Below are positions 40,512 through 49,126 of a DNA stretch of 64,000 bases, piece after piece. The stretch covers positions 124,001 to 188,000 of the forward strand of contig NZ_BMVK01000010.1 of assembly GCF_014650675.1 (NCBI RefSeq). Direction: 5' to 3'. The notes beneath the pieces are model-generated. The model was not told the DNA's origin, searched no databases, and worked only from the letters and a program-made list of their open reading frames with translations. This DNA is from Streptomyces anulatus. GTDB taxonomy: Bacteria > Actinomycetota > Actinomycetes > Streptomycetales > Streptomycetaceae. A program made the position numbers and the translations under genes. How positions within the stretch are numbered: position 1 is the first letter of the stretch; each line of letters begins with the position of its first letter.

Positions 40512-42926
40512 TCAGGACAGCCGTACCTTGATCGTCTGCGTCGCCCCGCGCGTCCCGGAGAGGTCGCCGAAGACGAGGCGCAGCGACGCCCCCGCGGTCG
40601 CCGACGTCACCGTCGCCGGCTTCGACACGACCGAGGCGACGGCCCGGTTCCACGTGAGGGTCAGGCTCGTCCGCATCCGCATGGGGTCGCTGACACACAC
40701 CGTCGCCGTCCCGTCGGCGTGCTCGGTGACCATCACCGAGCACGGGGCGTCCGCAACCAGCGGCCCGACGCTCCCGCCGAACCAGAAGTTGACGGCGGTC
40801 AGCCCGAGCGAGTCCACCGCCACCCCCTGCTGGTCGTCGGTGTTGGCGAGCACGCGCAGCCAGCCGCCGTCCGCCGCCCGCGCCGCCGTGCGCTGCTCGG
40901 ACGCGCCGGGCAGGAGCTGGTACGCGTACGTGGCGTCCGACGGGTCCTTCCCGTGGTCGAACCAGAGCGTGAGGTACTTCCGGGAGACCGGATCCGTGGA
41001 GCCCGCCGTGTTGATGTCGCGCCAGCGGCCCGTCCGGTCCTCCCGCAGCGCCTTCACGGTGGCCCCGCCCGGGAAGACGTAACCGCCGTGCCCGGCGAGA
41101 TGCGCCCAGGACGTGCCGGTCAGCGTCGCCGACCAGGGGAACGTGAGCGGTTCGAGCGAGCCGTCGACGGTGAACGGGGCGTTGCCCGTCGGCCCGAGGT
41201 TGCGGTTGTCGACGGTGGTCTCCACGGCCGCGCCGTCGCGGCTGTGGATGCCCGCGCCCAGGCACACGACGGTGTCGTCGAGGAAGAACCAGGACTTCTT
41301 CGCCATCAGCGTGCTGGACAGCCCCTTGAGGTACTGCCCCACGGCGGCCCGCTTCCTGTCGGTGACCCCGCCGACCCAGTTCACATCGGGGAGCGATGTG
41401 CCCCAGTCGCCGCCCGCCCCGTCGGCGAGGACCTTGCGCGAGGCCGTGGTGCCGGGCAGCCGGTACGGGTCGACGGTGGGCCAGAAGGCGTCGCTGTACT
41501 GGCCGTTGGCGAAGGTGTCGCCCCACCAGTAGAGCATCCCCGACCCGGTGTGCCAGCCGCGCAGATTCTCGCCGTTGCCGACCTCGTAGTAGGTGATCCG
41601 CCGGTCCGCCATGCTCAGCGACGCCGCCCAGCCCGGACGGCGGTGCGTGGCCCGCGCCATGTCGGGGAACAGCCGGTGGCCGTCGGGCTCGGGGACCGGG
41701 GTGAGCGAGGTGTCGTCCAGTACGGACTTGAGGCGGGCCAGGGCGGTGAGCCCGAGCGAGGGGTTGCTCAGCGGCGGGCTGTAGTAGTCACGCTGCGCCC
41801 AGCCCTTGACGAGCGCCCGCCACCGCGCGTTCTCGGCGGCCGACGCGCCGCGCCCGAGCAGCACGACGGAGGCGAGGATGGGGTGCCCGCGCCGGTGGTC
41901 GTCGACCTCGCCCCGGCTGATCGCGCGCCCCGCGACGGAGTCCATGACGAGGCCGTTGAAGAGGAACGGCGCCCAGGCGTTCTCCACCGCGTCGAACACC
42001 ACTTGCCGCTTGGGGTCGGTGACCTCCCAGGTGCTCTCCTTCAGCAGCGCGAACAGCAGGCCGAGCCCGCCGAGCATCACCGATCCGTAGCTGCCGGTGT
42101 ACGGCACGGTGGTGTGCTGGATGAACGAGCCGTCGGCGTACAGGCCGTCGCCCTTGGTCACCAGCGGGAAGACGGGGGAGAGGGCGTCCCGGGCCAGCGC
42201 GATCTTCGCCGCGCTCCCTCCGACGACCCCGCGCAGGGCCAGCACCCGGCACAGGTCGACCCGGTTCGCCCCGGTGCTGGTCCCGGTGTACGAGGCGACG
42301 GCGGAGTCCGGTACGAAGTGGTCGACGGCGGCGCAGTAGCGCGCGCGCCGCTCCGGGGCGATGGCGTCGTACATCAGCACGCACACGTCCAGCAGGGCCT
42401 GCGGCGCGCCGATCTGCCAGCTGTACCAGTTGCCGTACCGGGTCTGGCCGTCGTTGTAGACCTGGGTGTTGAGATGCTCCAGGCCATTGAGCACCGCATC
42501 GCGCAGTCCGGCGTTCCCGGTGAGGCCGGTGCCCTGCTGGCGGTAGGCCTGGGCCATGGTGTTCAGGCGGATGAAGCTGTCGGCCATGCGTCCGGAGAGG
42601 ACGTACGACTCGGCGTCCGTGTCCGGGTCCGGATCCGCGAACACCGCGTCGGGCCAGAGCGAGCCCTCCGCCGGCGCCATGGTCTCCAGCCATCGCGAGG
42701 CCTTCACGCCGAGATCGGCCAGCCGGCTCCTGAAGGGTTCGGCGGTCGGGCTGAACCCCTCGCCGAGGATCAGCGTGCTCCAGGTGGTGCGGAGCGCGGC
42801 GTACGGATCGTCCTCGGGAGCGGCGGAGGCGGCGCCGGGCGCGGCGAGCGTCAGCGCTCCGCCGCCCGCGGCGGTGAGCGCCGCGGAGGTGGCCAGGAAG
42901 GTACGGCGGGACCAGGCAGAAGTCAT
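40512..42926 (-). CDS. Polysaccharide lyase family 8 (hyaluronate/chondroitin/xanthan lyase type), Tat-exported
   Basis: An 804-residue secreted enzyme. Twin-arginine signal at residues 5-36 (SRRTFLATSAALTAAGGG, cleavage after ASA-type site). The alpha/alpha toroid (about 40-400) carries the catalytic triad in family spacing: Asn221 (GANRVDLC), His271 (IQHTTVP) and Tyr280 (TGSYG), with NWYSWQIG at 166. The beta-sandwich part follows (about 400-680), with a C-terminal beta domain. PL8 enzymes cleave hyaluronan, chondroitin, or xanthan by beta-elimination to unsaturated oligosaccharides. Start ATG 42926 has GGAG six bases before it. The neighbouring amino-sugar genes favour a glycosaminoglycan-type substrate. 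Confidence 0.9.
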   Translation of the reverse strand: MTSAWSRRTFLATSAALTAAGGGALTLAAPGAASAAPEDDPYAALRTTWSTLILGEGFSPTAEPFRSRLADLGVKASRWLETMAPAEGSLWPDAVFADPDPDTDAESYVLSGRMADSFIRLNTMAQAYRQQGTGLTGNAGLRDAVLNGLEHLNTQVYNDGQTRYGNWYSWQIGAPQALLDVCVLMYDAIAPERRARYCAAVDHFVPDSAVASYTGTSTGANRVDLCRVLALRGVVGGSAAKIALARDALSPVFPLVTKGDGLYADGSFIQHTTVPYTGSYGSVMLGGLGLLFALLKESTWEVTDPKRQVVFDAVENAWAPFLFNGLVMDSVAGRAISRGEVDDHRRGHPILASVVLLGRGASAAENARWRALVKGWAQRDYYSPPLSNPSLGLTALARLKSVLDDTSLTPVPEPDGHRLFPDMARATHRRPGWAASLSMADRRITYYEVGNGENLRGWHTGSGMLYWWGDTFANGQYSDAFWPTVDPYRLPGTTASRKVLADGAGGDWGTSLPDVNWVGGVTDRKRAAVGQYLKGLSSTLMAKKSWFFLDDTVVCLGAGIHSRDGAAVETTVDNRNLGPTGNAPFTVDGSLEPLTFPWSATLTGTSWAHLAGHGGYVFPGGATVKALREDRTGRWRDINTAGSTDPVSRKYLTLWFDHGKDPSDATYAYQLLPGASEQRTAARAADGGWLRVLANTDDQQGVAVDSLGLTAVNFWFGGSVGPLVADAPCSVMVTEHADGTATVCVSDPMRMRTSLTLTWNRAVASVVSKPATVTSATAGASLRLVFGDLSGTRGATQTIKVRLS

Positions 42927-43070
42927 GGGGAGCTCCGGGTCGGTGACGTGTCTCCGCCGGGAACCCCGGGCGCAGGGTGCTGAGCTGTTCCCGGGATCCG
43001 ACTGTTCTGAGCGGGCGGGCACTTTCTAGCAGCCGCCAGACGACTCGCTCAATGACTTTGGCCGAATTGA

Positions 43071-43083
43071 TCGTATCGATCGT
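43071..43083 (-). promoter_or_regulatory. Candidate operator site A (lyase promoter)
   Basis: On the minus strand this reads ACGATCGATACGA, matching the pattern RYGATCGATWYGR shared with sites B and C. Confidence 0.5.
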
Positions 43084-43173
43084 TTCTCGGGGTGTGTATG
43101 TCTGATCCGGGCGCGAACCGGCGTGCGCCCGTCGCACCGGGGCAAAACCCCGCTCGGATCGTTTCGAGCGGAA

Positions 43174-43186
43174 GTGATCGATATGG
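43174..43186 (+). promoter_or_regulatory. Candidate operator site B (repressor promoter)
   Basis: GTGATCGATATGG, upstream of the DeoR/LacI-type repressor; same pattern as sites A and C, so autoregulation is likely. Confidence 0.5.
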
Positions 43187-43325
43187 TTGAGGCATGCCGG
43201 ACGGGTCCCGGGAGGCAGCCGCGCGGGAACCGTGTCCGAGCGGTTCCGTCGCCCGGGCGGCGGCCGATCGGCCGCCGGAACACCGTCGGGCCACTGCCCA
43301 GCCGTCTCCGAGTCCAGGGGGATCC

Positions 43326-44474
43326 ATGCGACTGCACGTCGACCAGCGCCACGAGCGGGTGCTCGAGCTCGTCCGCGAGCGCGGCAGCCTGCGCGTCGCC
43401 GAACTCGCCGAGGAACTCGGCATGTCCGCCGTCACCCTGCGCCGGGACGTCGAGGCGCTGGCGGCCCAGGGCCTCGTGGAGCGGCTGCACGGCGCGGTGG
43501 TGTGGCCCACCGGGCAGTCCCGGCCCGCCCCCGCCGCCGCACCCCCCGCCGAAGGGCTGGTGGTGGGCATGGTGGTGCCGACCACCGAGTACTACTACGC
43601 CGACGTGGTGCGCGGCGCCCGGCAGACCGTCGAGGCCGCGGGCGCCCGGCTGACGATCGGGCTCTCCCGCTACCTCCCGGACGAGGACGCCGCCCAGGCC
43701 CGCCGGCTGCTGTCCACCGGCGCCGACGGACTCCTGCTGACGCCGAGCTGGGAGCGCGGCTGCCCGGAGCGGGGCGAGGGGCTGTGGACGGCGGAGCAGG
43801 AGGTCCCGGTCGTCCTGGTGGAGCGCTCGGCGCCCCTCGGCCATCCTGCGGCGGGCCTGGACCGGGTGCGCTCGGACCACGCGCACGGAGCCGCCGAGGC
43901 GGTGGCGCATCTGGCCGGGCTGGGGCACCGGGCGATCGCGCTCGCCGTGCAGGACAGCCCGACCGCTCCCCGGCTCCGGGTCGGATACCGGGCCGCCGTG
44001 GAGGCGCTGGGGCTGACCCCGGTGTCGGCCGCGCCGCTGGACGACGCCCCGTCGCGGTCGGAGGCGAAGCGTTTCGAGCGGACGCTGGAGTATCTGTGCC
44101 AGGCCGTGGCGAGCGGCAACGTGACCGCCGCGATCGTGCACAGCGACGCGGACGCGATCGTCCTCATCCCACGGCTCCAGGCCCGGGGCGTGCGGGTGCC
44201 CGAGGACCTCGCGGTGATCGCGTACGACGACGAGGTCGCCGGACTCGCCGACCTGCCGCTCACCGCCGTGGCCCCGGACAAGCACGCCGTCGGGGCGGCC
44301 GCCGCCCGGCTCCTGCTGGACCGGCTGGGCGTGGCGGAACCCGGTGGGACGGTCGCGGGTGCGGTGACGGGCGCGGGGGAGGTGGGCCGGGGTGCCGCCG
44401 CCCGCAGGCACCTGGACATCCTGCCCACCCTGCGGATCCGGGTCTCCTGCGGGGCGGTCGCCGCCGCCCCCTGA
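43326..44474 (+). CDS. DeoR-type HTH repressor with LacI-type sugar-binding domain
   Basis: A 382-residue regulator. The first 60 residues are a DeoR-family HTH (RHERVLELVRERGSLRVAEL ... VTLRRDVEALAAQGLVERLHG), then from about residue 80 a periplasmic-binding-like LacI/GalR effector domain (LVVGMVVPTTEYYYADVVRGARQTVEAAG, VAVIAYDDEVAGLADLPLTAVAPDK). The combination differs from a true LacI protein, which has a LacI HTH and hinge. Start ATG 43326 is preceded by AGGGGG. Located between the lyase and ABC-transporter genes, so it is the likely local repressor; the effector is probably a sugar or an amino sugar. Confidence 0.87.
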   Translation: MRLHVDQRHERVLELVRERGSLRVAELAEELGMSAVTLRRDVEALAAQGLVERLHGAVVWPTGQSRPAPAAAPPAEGLVVGMVVPTTEYYYADVVRGARQTVEAAGARLTIGLSRYLPDEDAAQARRLLSTGADGLLLTPSWERGCPERGEGLWTAEQEVPVVLVERSAPLGHPAAGLDRVRSDHAHGAAEAVAHLAGLGHRAIALAVQDSPTAPRLRVGYRAAVEALGLTPVSAAPLDDAPSRSEAKRFERTLEYLCQAVASGNVTAAIVHSDADAIVLIPRLQARGVRVPEDLAVIAYDDEVAGLADLPLTAVAPDKHAVGAAAARLLLDRLGVAEPGGTVAGAVTGAGEVGRGAAARRHLDILPTLRIRVSCGAVAAAP

Positions 44475-44582
44475 CGGAAGAAGTGCCGCGCGAGGAGCCG
44501 TGCCCGGGTCAACAGGCCCTGCGGGAACGGCTCTTCGCATGCCCGGGGCTCGATGGCGCCAGGGACGGCTCCCGATCCATAG

Positions 44583-44595
44583 ATGATCGATTTGA
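44583..44595 (+). promoter_or_regulatory. Candidate operator site C (transporter promoter)
   Basis: ATGATCGATTTGA about 100 bases upstream of the solute-binding-protein start, in a low-GC patch; same pattern as sites A and B. A possible -35-like TTGCTCTTGAC lies just downstream. Confidence 0.5.
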
Positions 44596-44696
44596 TTGAA
44601 TTGGTCATTTGCTCTTGACGGCGATCGCTTCCGCGCAAAATGATGTGTGCCGTTCACCTCATCTCCCGCAGTTCGAGGTCCCGTAGGAGCCGGCCC

Positions 44697-46004
44697 ATGC
44701 CCTGTACCGCCCGCACGTCCCGTCTCGCCCTCGCGGCGTCCGCCGCCTCACTCGCCCTGCTCGCCACCGCCTGCGGCGGTGGATCGGGTTCGGACGCCTC
44801 GGGCCCCGGCGACGGCAAGCCCGTCACGCTCACCTTCTGGTCGTCCGCCCTGGGCGCCAAGGAGACGGCCGACGCGTTCAACAAGACGCAGACCGGCATC
44901 AAGATCAAGTTCTCCTTGGTCCCCGCGGGCCCCGAGGGCGTCACCAAGCTGTCCAACGCGGTCAAGGGCGGCAACGCCCCCGACGTGGCCACCATGGACT
45001 ACTCCGCCCTGCCCGAGTACGCCAGCGAGGGCAACCTGGTGGACCTCACGCCCAGCTCCGGCGAACTGGTGAAGAAGGAGTTCCCCGAGGCGCTCCAGTC
45101 CCTGGTCAACCTCGGCGGCTCCACCTGGGCGGTGCCGTTCGACGTCACGCCCATCCAGCTCTTCTACCGCAAGGACCTGTTCAAGAAGCACGGCGTCGAG
45201 GTGCCGACGACCTGGGCCGAATACCGCACGGCCGCCGAGAAGATCCACCGGGCCGACCCCGACGTCACCATCACCAACTTCGGCGGCGGCGACCCCGCCC
45301 TGCTCTCCGGACTCGCCTGGCAGGCCGGCGCCCAGTGGTACGGCACCAACGGCGACGCCTGGAAGGTGAACATCGACGACCCGGCGTCCCGCAAGGTCGC
45401 CGCCTACTGGGACGACCTCCTCGCGGACGGCCTCGCCTCCAGGACCCCGCTCTGGGGCGAGGGCGAGGCCAAGGAGCGCTCCACCGGCAAGGTCGCCACC
45501 GTCATCGGCGCCGCCTGGAGCGCCGGCACCTTCCCCGTCAGCTACCCCGACAGCAAAGGCAAGTGGGGCATAGCCCCCCTGCCCACCTGGGACGGCAAGC
45601 CGAGCACCGGCATGTACGGCGGAACCTCCTACATCGTGCCCAAGGGCAGCGAACACACCGATGCGGCCGCCGAGTTCATCAAGTGGGTCACCACCGACCC
45701 CGCGGCCATGACCGCCCGCCTCAGCTCCCTCAAGGCCCCCAGCAGCGCCCTGCCCGCCAACGAGGGCATGCGCGCCGCGGCGGCGAAGGAGTTCGACACC
45801 TCCTACTTCGCCGGCCAGGACGTCTACGCCGTGGCCGGCGAGGCCGCCGACACCATCGTGCCCGGCTGGACCTGGGGCCCGGTGCAGCAGCAGGTCGTCT
45901 CGGCGCAGATGGCCGCGGGCAGCGACCACACGAAGATGCTCACCTCCGGTCAGGCGAAGGGCGAGACCGCGGTCACCGACCGCGGCCTGAAGCTCGACAA
46001 GTAG
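44697..46004 (+). CDS. Sugar ABC transporter substrate-binding lipoprotein
   Basis: A 435-residue exported protein with a lipoprotein signal (SRLALAASAASLALLATAC) and the acylated cysteine at residue 26. It is a family 1 (SBP_bac_1) carbohydrate-binding protein: LTFWSSALGAKETADAFN near the start, and IAPLPTWDGKPSTGMYGGTS and ASSKD-like segments later. It sits on the outer face of the membrane and delivers sugar to the two permeases that follow. Start ATG 44697 has AGGAG eight bases before it. A hairpin (46011-46041) separates it from the permeases and may keep its mRNA in excess. Confidence 0.9.
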   Translation: MPCTARTSRLALAASAASLALLATACGGGSGSDASGPGDGKPVTLTFWSSALGAKETADAFNKTQTGIKIKFSLVPAGPEGVTKLSNAVKGGNAPDVATMDYSALPEYASEGNLVDLTPSSGELVKKEFPEALQSLVNLGGSTWAVPFDVTPIQLFYRKDLFKKHGVEVPTTWAEYRTAAEKIHRADPDVTITNFGGGDPALLSGLAWQAGAQWYGTNGDAWKVNIDDPASRKVAAYWDDLLADGLASRTPLWGEGEAKERSTGKVATVIGAAWSAGTFPVSYPDSKGKWGIAPLPTWDGKPSTGMYGGTSYIVPKGSEHTDAAAEFIKWVTTDPAAMTARLSSLKAPSSALPANEGMRAAAAKEFDTSYFAGQDVYAVAGEAADTIVPGWTWGPVQQQVVSAQMAAGSDHTKMLTSGQAKGETAVTDRGLKLDK

Positions 46005-46010
46005 CCGCAC

Positions 46011-46041
46011 GGCTGCCCGGGACACACCGTGCCGGGCAGCC
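46011..46041 (+). terminator. Intercistronic hairpin between binding-protein and permease genes
   Basis: 10-bp arms 46011-46020 and 46032-46041 with an 11-base loop, just after the binding-protein stop. Typical position for a partial terminator or an mRNA-stabilising stem that sets the binding protein above the permeases. Confidence 0.6.
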
Positions 46042-46088
46042 CGCCTCCCCTCCCTCCCGCCCACCCCAACCAGCCGAAGGAGCATCAG

Positions 46089-47090
46089 GTGGCAGCCCCA
46101 CTCGCCCGGCCGGCCAAGACCCCGGCACCCCAGGTAGCGCCGCCGCCCGCGGGGCCCGCCGGTCCGGCCGTTTCCGCCGGACCGGGAAAGCCGGGCGGCC
46201 CCGGCACCCGAAGCGGACAGCGCCGGGCCGTCGCCCTGTTCACGATCCCGTTCTTCGCGCTCTTCACCGCCGTCACCGTCCTGCCGATGTTCTACGCGGC
46301 CTGGATGAGCCTCTACCGGGAGGAGTCCTCGGGCCTGGGATTCGGCGGCACGGAGCGCGTCTTCGCCGGATTCGGCAACTTCACCGAAGCCCTGGGCAAC
46401 GAGGCGTTCCTCCGTTCGTTCGGGAACATCGCTCTCTACTGCGCGCTCTACATCCCCGCGATGGTCGGCGGAGCACTCGTCCTGGCCCTGCTCGTCGACT
46501 CGACCATGGCCAGAGCCCGGCGCTTCTTCCAGATCGCCTACTTCCTGCCGCACGCGGTACCCGGCCTGATCGCCTCGCTGATCTGGCTCTACCTCTACAC
46601 ACCGGGGCTCAGCCCGATCACCGACGCCCTCGACGCGCTCGGCGCCCAGTGGAACTTCTTCGGCCAGGATGAGGCGATCCTCTCGGTCGTCAACATCTCC
46701 GCCTGGCAGTGGACCGGCTACAACATGATCATCTTCTACGCGGGTCTCCAGGCCGTTCCCCGCGAGGTCCTCGAAGCGGCGACCGTCGACGGGGCCGGGG
46801 CCCTGCGCACCGCCCTCCAGGTCAAGATCCCCATGATCCGGCCCACCGTCGTCCTGACCCTGCTGTTCACCTGCGTCGGCGCCATCCAGCTCTTCGACGC
46901 CCCCAAACTCGTCCAGCTGCGGGCCAACACCATGGGCGAGGACTGGTCGCCGACCATGTTCATCTACACCGCGGCCTTCAAGGGCCACGACTACGGCCTG
47001 GCCGCCGCGAGCTCCCTCCTGCTCGCCCTCGTCGCCGGCCTGCTGTCCTTCGTCGTCACCAAGCTCGGCAACCGGTGGAAGGCCTCATGA
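46089..47090 (+). CDS. Sugar ABC transporter permease 1
   Basis: A 333-residue membrane protein with six hydrophobic segments (first at about 46-70, VALFTIPFFALFTAVTVL). The EAA loop is EVLEAATVDGAGALRTALQVK (about residues 230-250), the docking site for the ATPase. The N-terminal 40 residues are Pro/Gly-rich and cytosolic. GTG 46089 with GAAGGAG seven bases before it is the best start; an in-frame ATG at 46029 is less well placed. No ATPase gene is in this locus, so a shared MsiK-type ATPase is expected. Confidence 0.9.
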   Translation: MAAPLARPAKTPAPQVAPPPAGPAGPAVSAGPGKPGGPGTRSGQRRAVALFTIPFFALFTAVTVLPMFYAAWMSLYREESSGLGFGGTERVFAGFGNFTEALGNEAFLRSFGNIALYCALYIPAMVGGALVLALLVDSTMARARRFFQIAYFLPHAVPGLIASLIWLYLYTPGLSPITDALDALGAQWNFFGQDEAILSVVNISAWQWTGYNMIIFYAGLQAVPREVLEAATVDGAGALRTALQVKIPMIRPTVVLTLLFTCVGAIQLFDAPKLVQLRANTMGEDWSPTMFIYTAAFKGHDYGLAAASSLLLALVAGLLSFVVTKLGNRWKAS

Positions 47091-48016
47091 GCACCCAGAC
47101 AGCCACCCCCGACGCACCGCCCGCACCCACGCCGCCCCGCCGCGCCGGACGCCGCTCCGCACCGCCGCCCGACCGCCGCGGCCGGGGGATCACCTCCCGC
47201 GTCGTGGTGAACGGCATCCTCGCCGTCGTCGCCGTCTACACCCTGATGCCGCTGACCTGGCTGCTCATCGCCTCCACCAAGAGCTACCGGGACCTGTTCG
47301 CCACCAACCCGTTCAGCCTCGGCGACTTCCGGTTCCTGGCCAACCTGACCGCCCTCCTCGACTACAACGACGGGGTCTTCGTCCGCTGGCTGCTCAACAG
47401 CCTCCTGTACACCGTCGTCGCGTCCGGGCTCTCCACCCTCATCTCGGTGGCCTGCGGCTACGCCTTCGACAAGTACGCCTTCCGCGGCCGGGAGAAGTGG
47501 TTCGGGATCGTCCTCGTCGGCGTCCTCATCCCCTCGACCGTCGTCCAGCTGCCGCTCTACCTGATGGCCTCCGAACTGGGCCTCGTCAACACCTACTGGG
47601 CCGTCCTGATCCCCAGCCTGGTGAACCCGTTCGGGGTCTACCTGGCCCGCGTCTTCTCCGAGGGGTACGTACCGGGCGAGGTCCTGGAAGCGGCCCGGAT
47701 GGACGGGGCGGGAGAGGTGCGGACCTTCGTGAAGGTGGCCCTGCCGATGCTGGCGCCCGGCTTCGTGACCATCTTCCTGTTCTCCTTCACCGCGAGCTGG
47801 AACAACTTCTACGGCGCGCTCATGATGCTCAACGACGACCGGCTCTACCCGGTCAACCTGGGCCTGTACATGTGGAACCAGAACGTCTACCAGCAGCCGG
47901 AGCTCTACCCGCTGGTCATCATCGGCTCGCTCGTCGCCGTCGTCCCCCTGATCGTCGCCTTCCTCTGCCTCCAGCGCTTCTGGCGCTCGGGCCTCACCGC
48001 AGGAGCCGTCAAGTGA
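47087..48016 (+). CDS. Sugar ABC transporter permease 2
   Basis: A 309-residue membrane protein with six hydrophobic segments and the EAA loop EVLEAARMDGAGEVRTFVKV. It is of the MalG type (long N-terminal Pro-rich part, then GILAVVAVYTLMPLTWLL). ATG overlaps the stop of permease 1 by four bases. Partner of the previous permease for import of an oligosaccharide released by the lyase. Confidence 0.9.
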   Translation: MSTQTATPDAPPAPTPPRRAGRRSAPPPDRRGRGITSRVVVNGILAVVAVYTLMPLTWLLIASTKSYRDLFATNPFSLGDFRFLANLTALLDYNDGVFVRWLLNSLLYTVVASGLSTLISVACGYAFDKYAFRGREKWFGIVLVGVLIPSTVVQLPLYLMASELGLVNTYWAVLIPSLVNPFGVYLARVFSEGYVPGEVLEAARMDGAGEVRTFVKVALPMLAPGFVTIFLFSFTASWNNFYGALMMLNDDRLYPVNLGLYMWNQNVYQQPELYPLVIIGSLVAVVPLIVAFLCLQRFWRSGLTAGAVK

Positions 48017-49050
48017 GCCACTCCGCCGCGCCCCAGCGGACCCGCCCCCGCACCGTCCTGGCGATGAGCGGCGAGACCCGTGCGGCGATCCTGGCCCCCG
48101 AAGCCCTCGACCGGCTCACCCGCGTCGCCGACCTCGTCCCCGGCCTCCTCGTCACCGACTTCGGCGCCGACGACCCCGCCCAGCGCACCGGGCTCCACGA
48201 GGCCGAGGTCCTGTTCACCGGCTGGGGCTGCCCGCCGCTCGGCCCGGCGGCCCTGAGCGCCATGCCCCGGCTACGGGCGGTCGTCCACGCCGCCGGCTCC
48301 GTCAAGCACCACATCACCCAGGACGTCTGGGACCGGGGCATCGCCGTCAGCACCGCCGCCACGGCCAACGCCTTCCCGGTCGCCGAATACACGGTCGCGG
48401 CGATCCTCTTCGCCAACAAGCAGATCCTGGAGAGCGCCCGCGTCTACCGCGAGGCCCGCTCCCGGGTGGACCTCCTGAGGCGGTTCCCCGCCGTCGGCAA
48501 CTACCGCCGCACCGTGGGCATCGTCGGCGCCTCCCGCATCGGACGCCGCGTCGTCGAACTGCTGCGCCCCTACGATCTGCGCGTCCTGGTGCATGACCCG
48601 TACCTGGACGAGGACGGCGCCCGGACCCTGGGCGTGGAGCGGGCGGGCCTCGACGCCCTGGCGGCACGGAGCGACGTCGTCAGCATCCACGCCCCCGAAC
48701 TCCCGGCGACCCGGCATCTGTTCGACGCCGGGCGTCTCGCCCTGATGAGGGACGGGGCGACCCTCGTCAACACCGCACGCGGCTCCCTGGTGGACACCGA
48801 CGCGCTCGTGAAGGAGCTGGTCGCCGGGCGCCTGAACGCCGTGCTCGACCACACGGAACCGGAAGTCCTGCCCGCCGACTCACCCCTCTACGACCTGCCG
48901 AACGTCCTTCTCACCCCGCATATCGCCGGGTCCCAGGGCGGCGAACTCCACCGGCTCGCGGACGCGGCGGTCGACGAACTCGAACGCTACGCGCACGGCC
49001 TGCCGTTCGCCCACGCCGTGGACCCCCGCACCCTGCACCAGCAGGCCTGA
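48013..49050 (+). CDS. D-2-hydroxyacid dehydrogenase (NAD-dependent)
   Basis: A 345-residue enzyme of the D-isomer-specific 2-hydroxyacid dehydrogenase family. Nucleotide-binding loop VGIVGASRIGRRVVELL; catalytic Arg in LVNTARGSLVDT; acidic residue and His in LDHTEPEVLPADSPLYDLPNVLLTPHIAGS. GTG start overlaps the permease stop by four bases. It is therefore in the sugar-uptake operon and may reduce or oxidise a keto-acid derived from the uronic acid part. The exact substrate cannot be read. Confidence 0.88.
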   Translation: MSHSAAPQRTRPRTVLAMSGETRAAILAPEALDRLTRVADLVPGLLVTDFGADDPAQRTGLHEAEVLFTGWGCPPLGPAALSAMPRLRAVVHAAGSVKHHITQDVWDRGIAVSTAATANAFPVAEYTVAAILFANKQILESARVYREARSRVDLLRRFPAVGNYRRTVGIVGASRIGRRVVELLRPYDLRVLVHDPYLDEDGARTLGVERAGLDALAARSDVVSIHAPELPATRHLFDAGRLALMRDGATLVNTARGSLVDTDALVKELVAGRLNAVLDHTEPEVLPADSPLYDLPNVLLTPHIAGSQGGELHRLADAAVDELERYAHGLPFAHAVDPRTLHQQA

Positions 49051-49083
49051 CCCCGTACCCGTACATCCGTTCCGCCCGCCGGC

Positions 49084-49126
49084 ACGCTGCGCCGGGACGC
49101 CCCGTCGGGACGCCCCGGCGCAGCGT
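49084..49126. terminator. 13-bp perfect hairpin, bidirectional
   Basis: Arms 49084-49096 and 49114-49126 with a 17-base loop, between the convergent dehydrogenase and aldolase genes; the last base touches the aldolase stop codon. Confidence 0.7.

Larger units (their letters stand above)
42927..43325. promoter_or_regulatory. Divergent promoter region of the lyase and repressor genes
   Basis: 399 bases between the lyase start and the repressor start. It is less GC-rich around 43020-43090 and 43140-43190. Contains two copies of a GATCGAT-centred element (43071-43083 and 43174-43186). No gene can be supported here. Confidence 0.6.
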
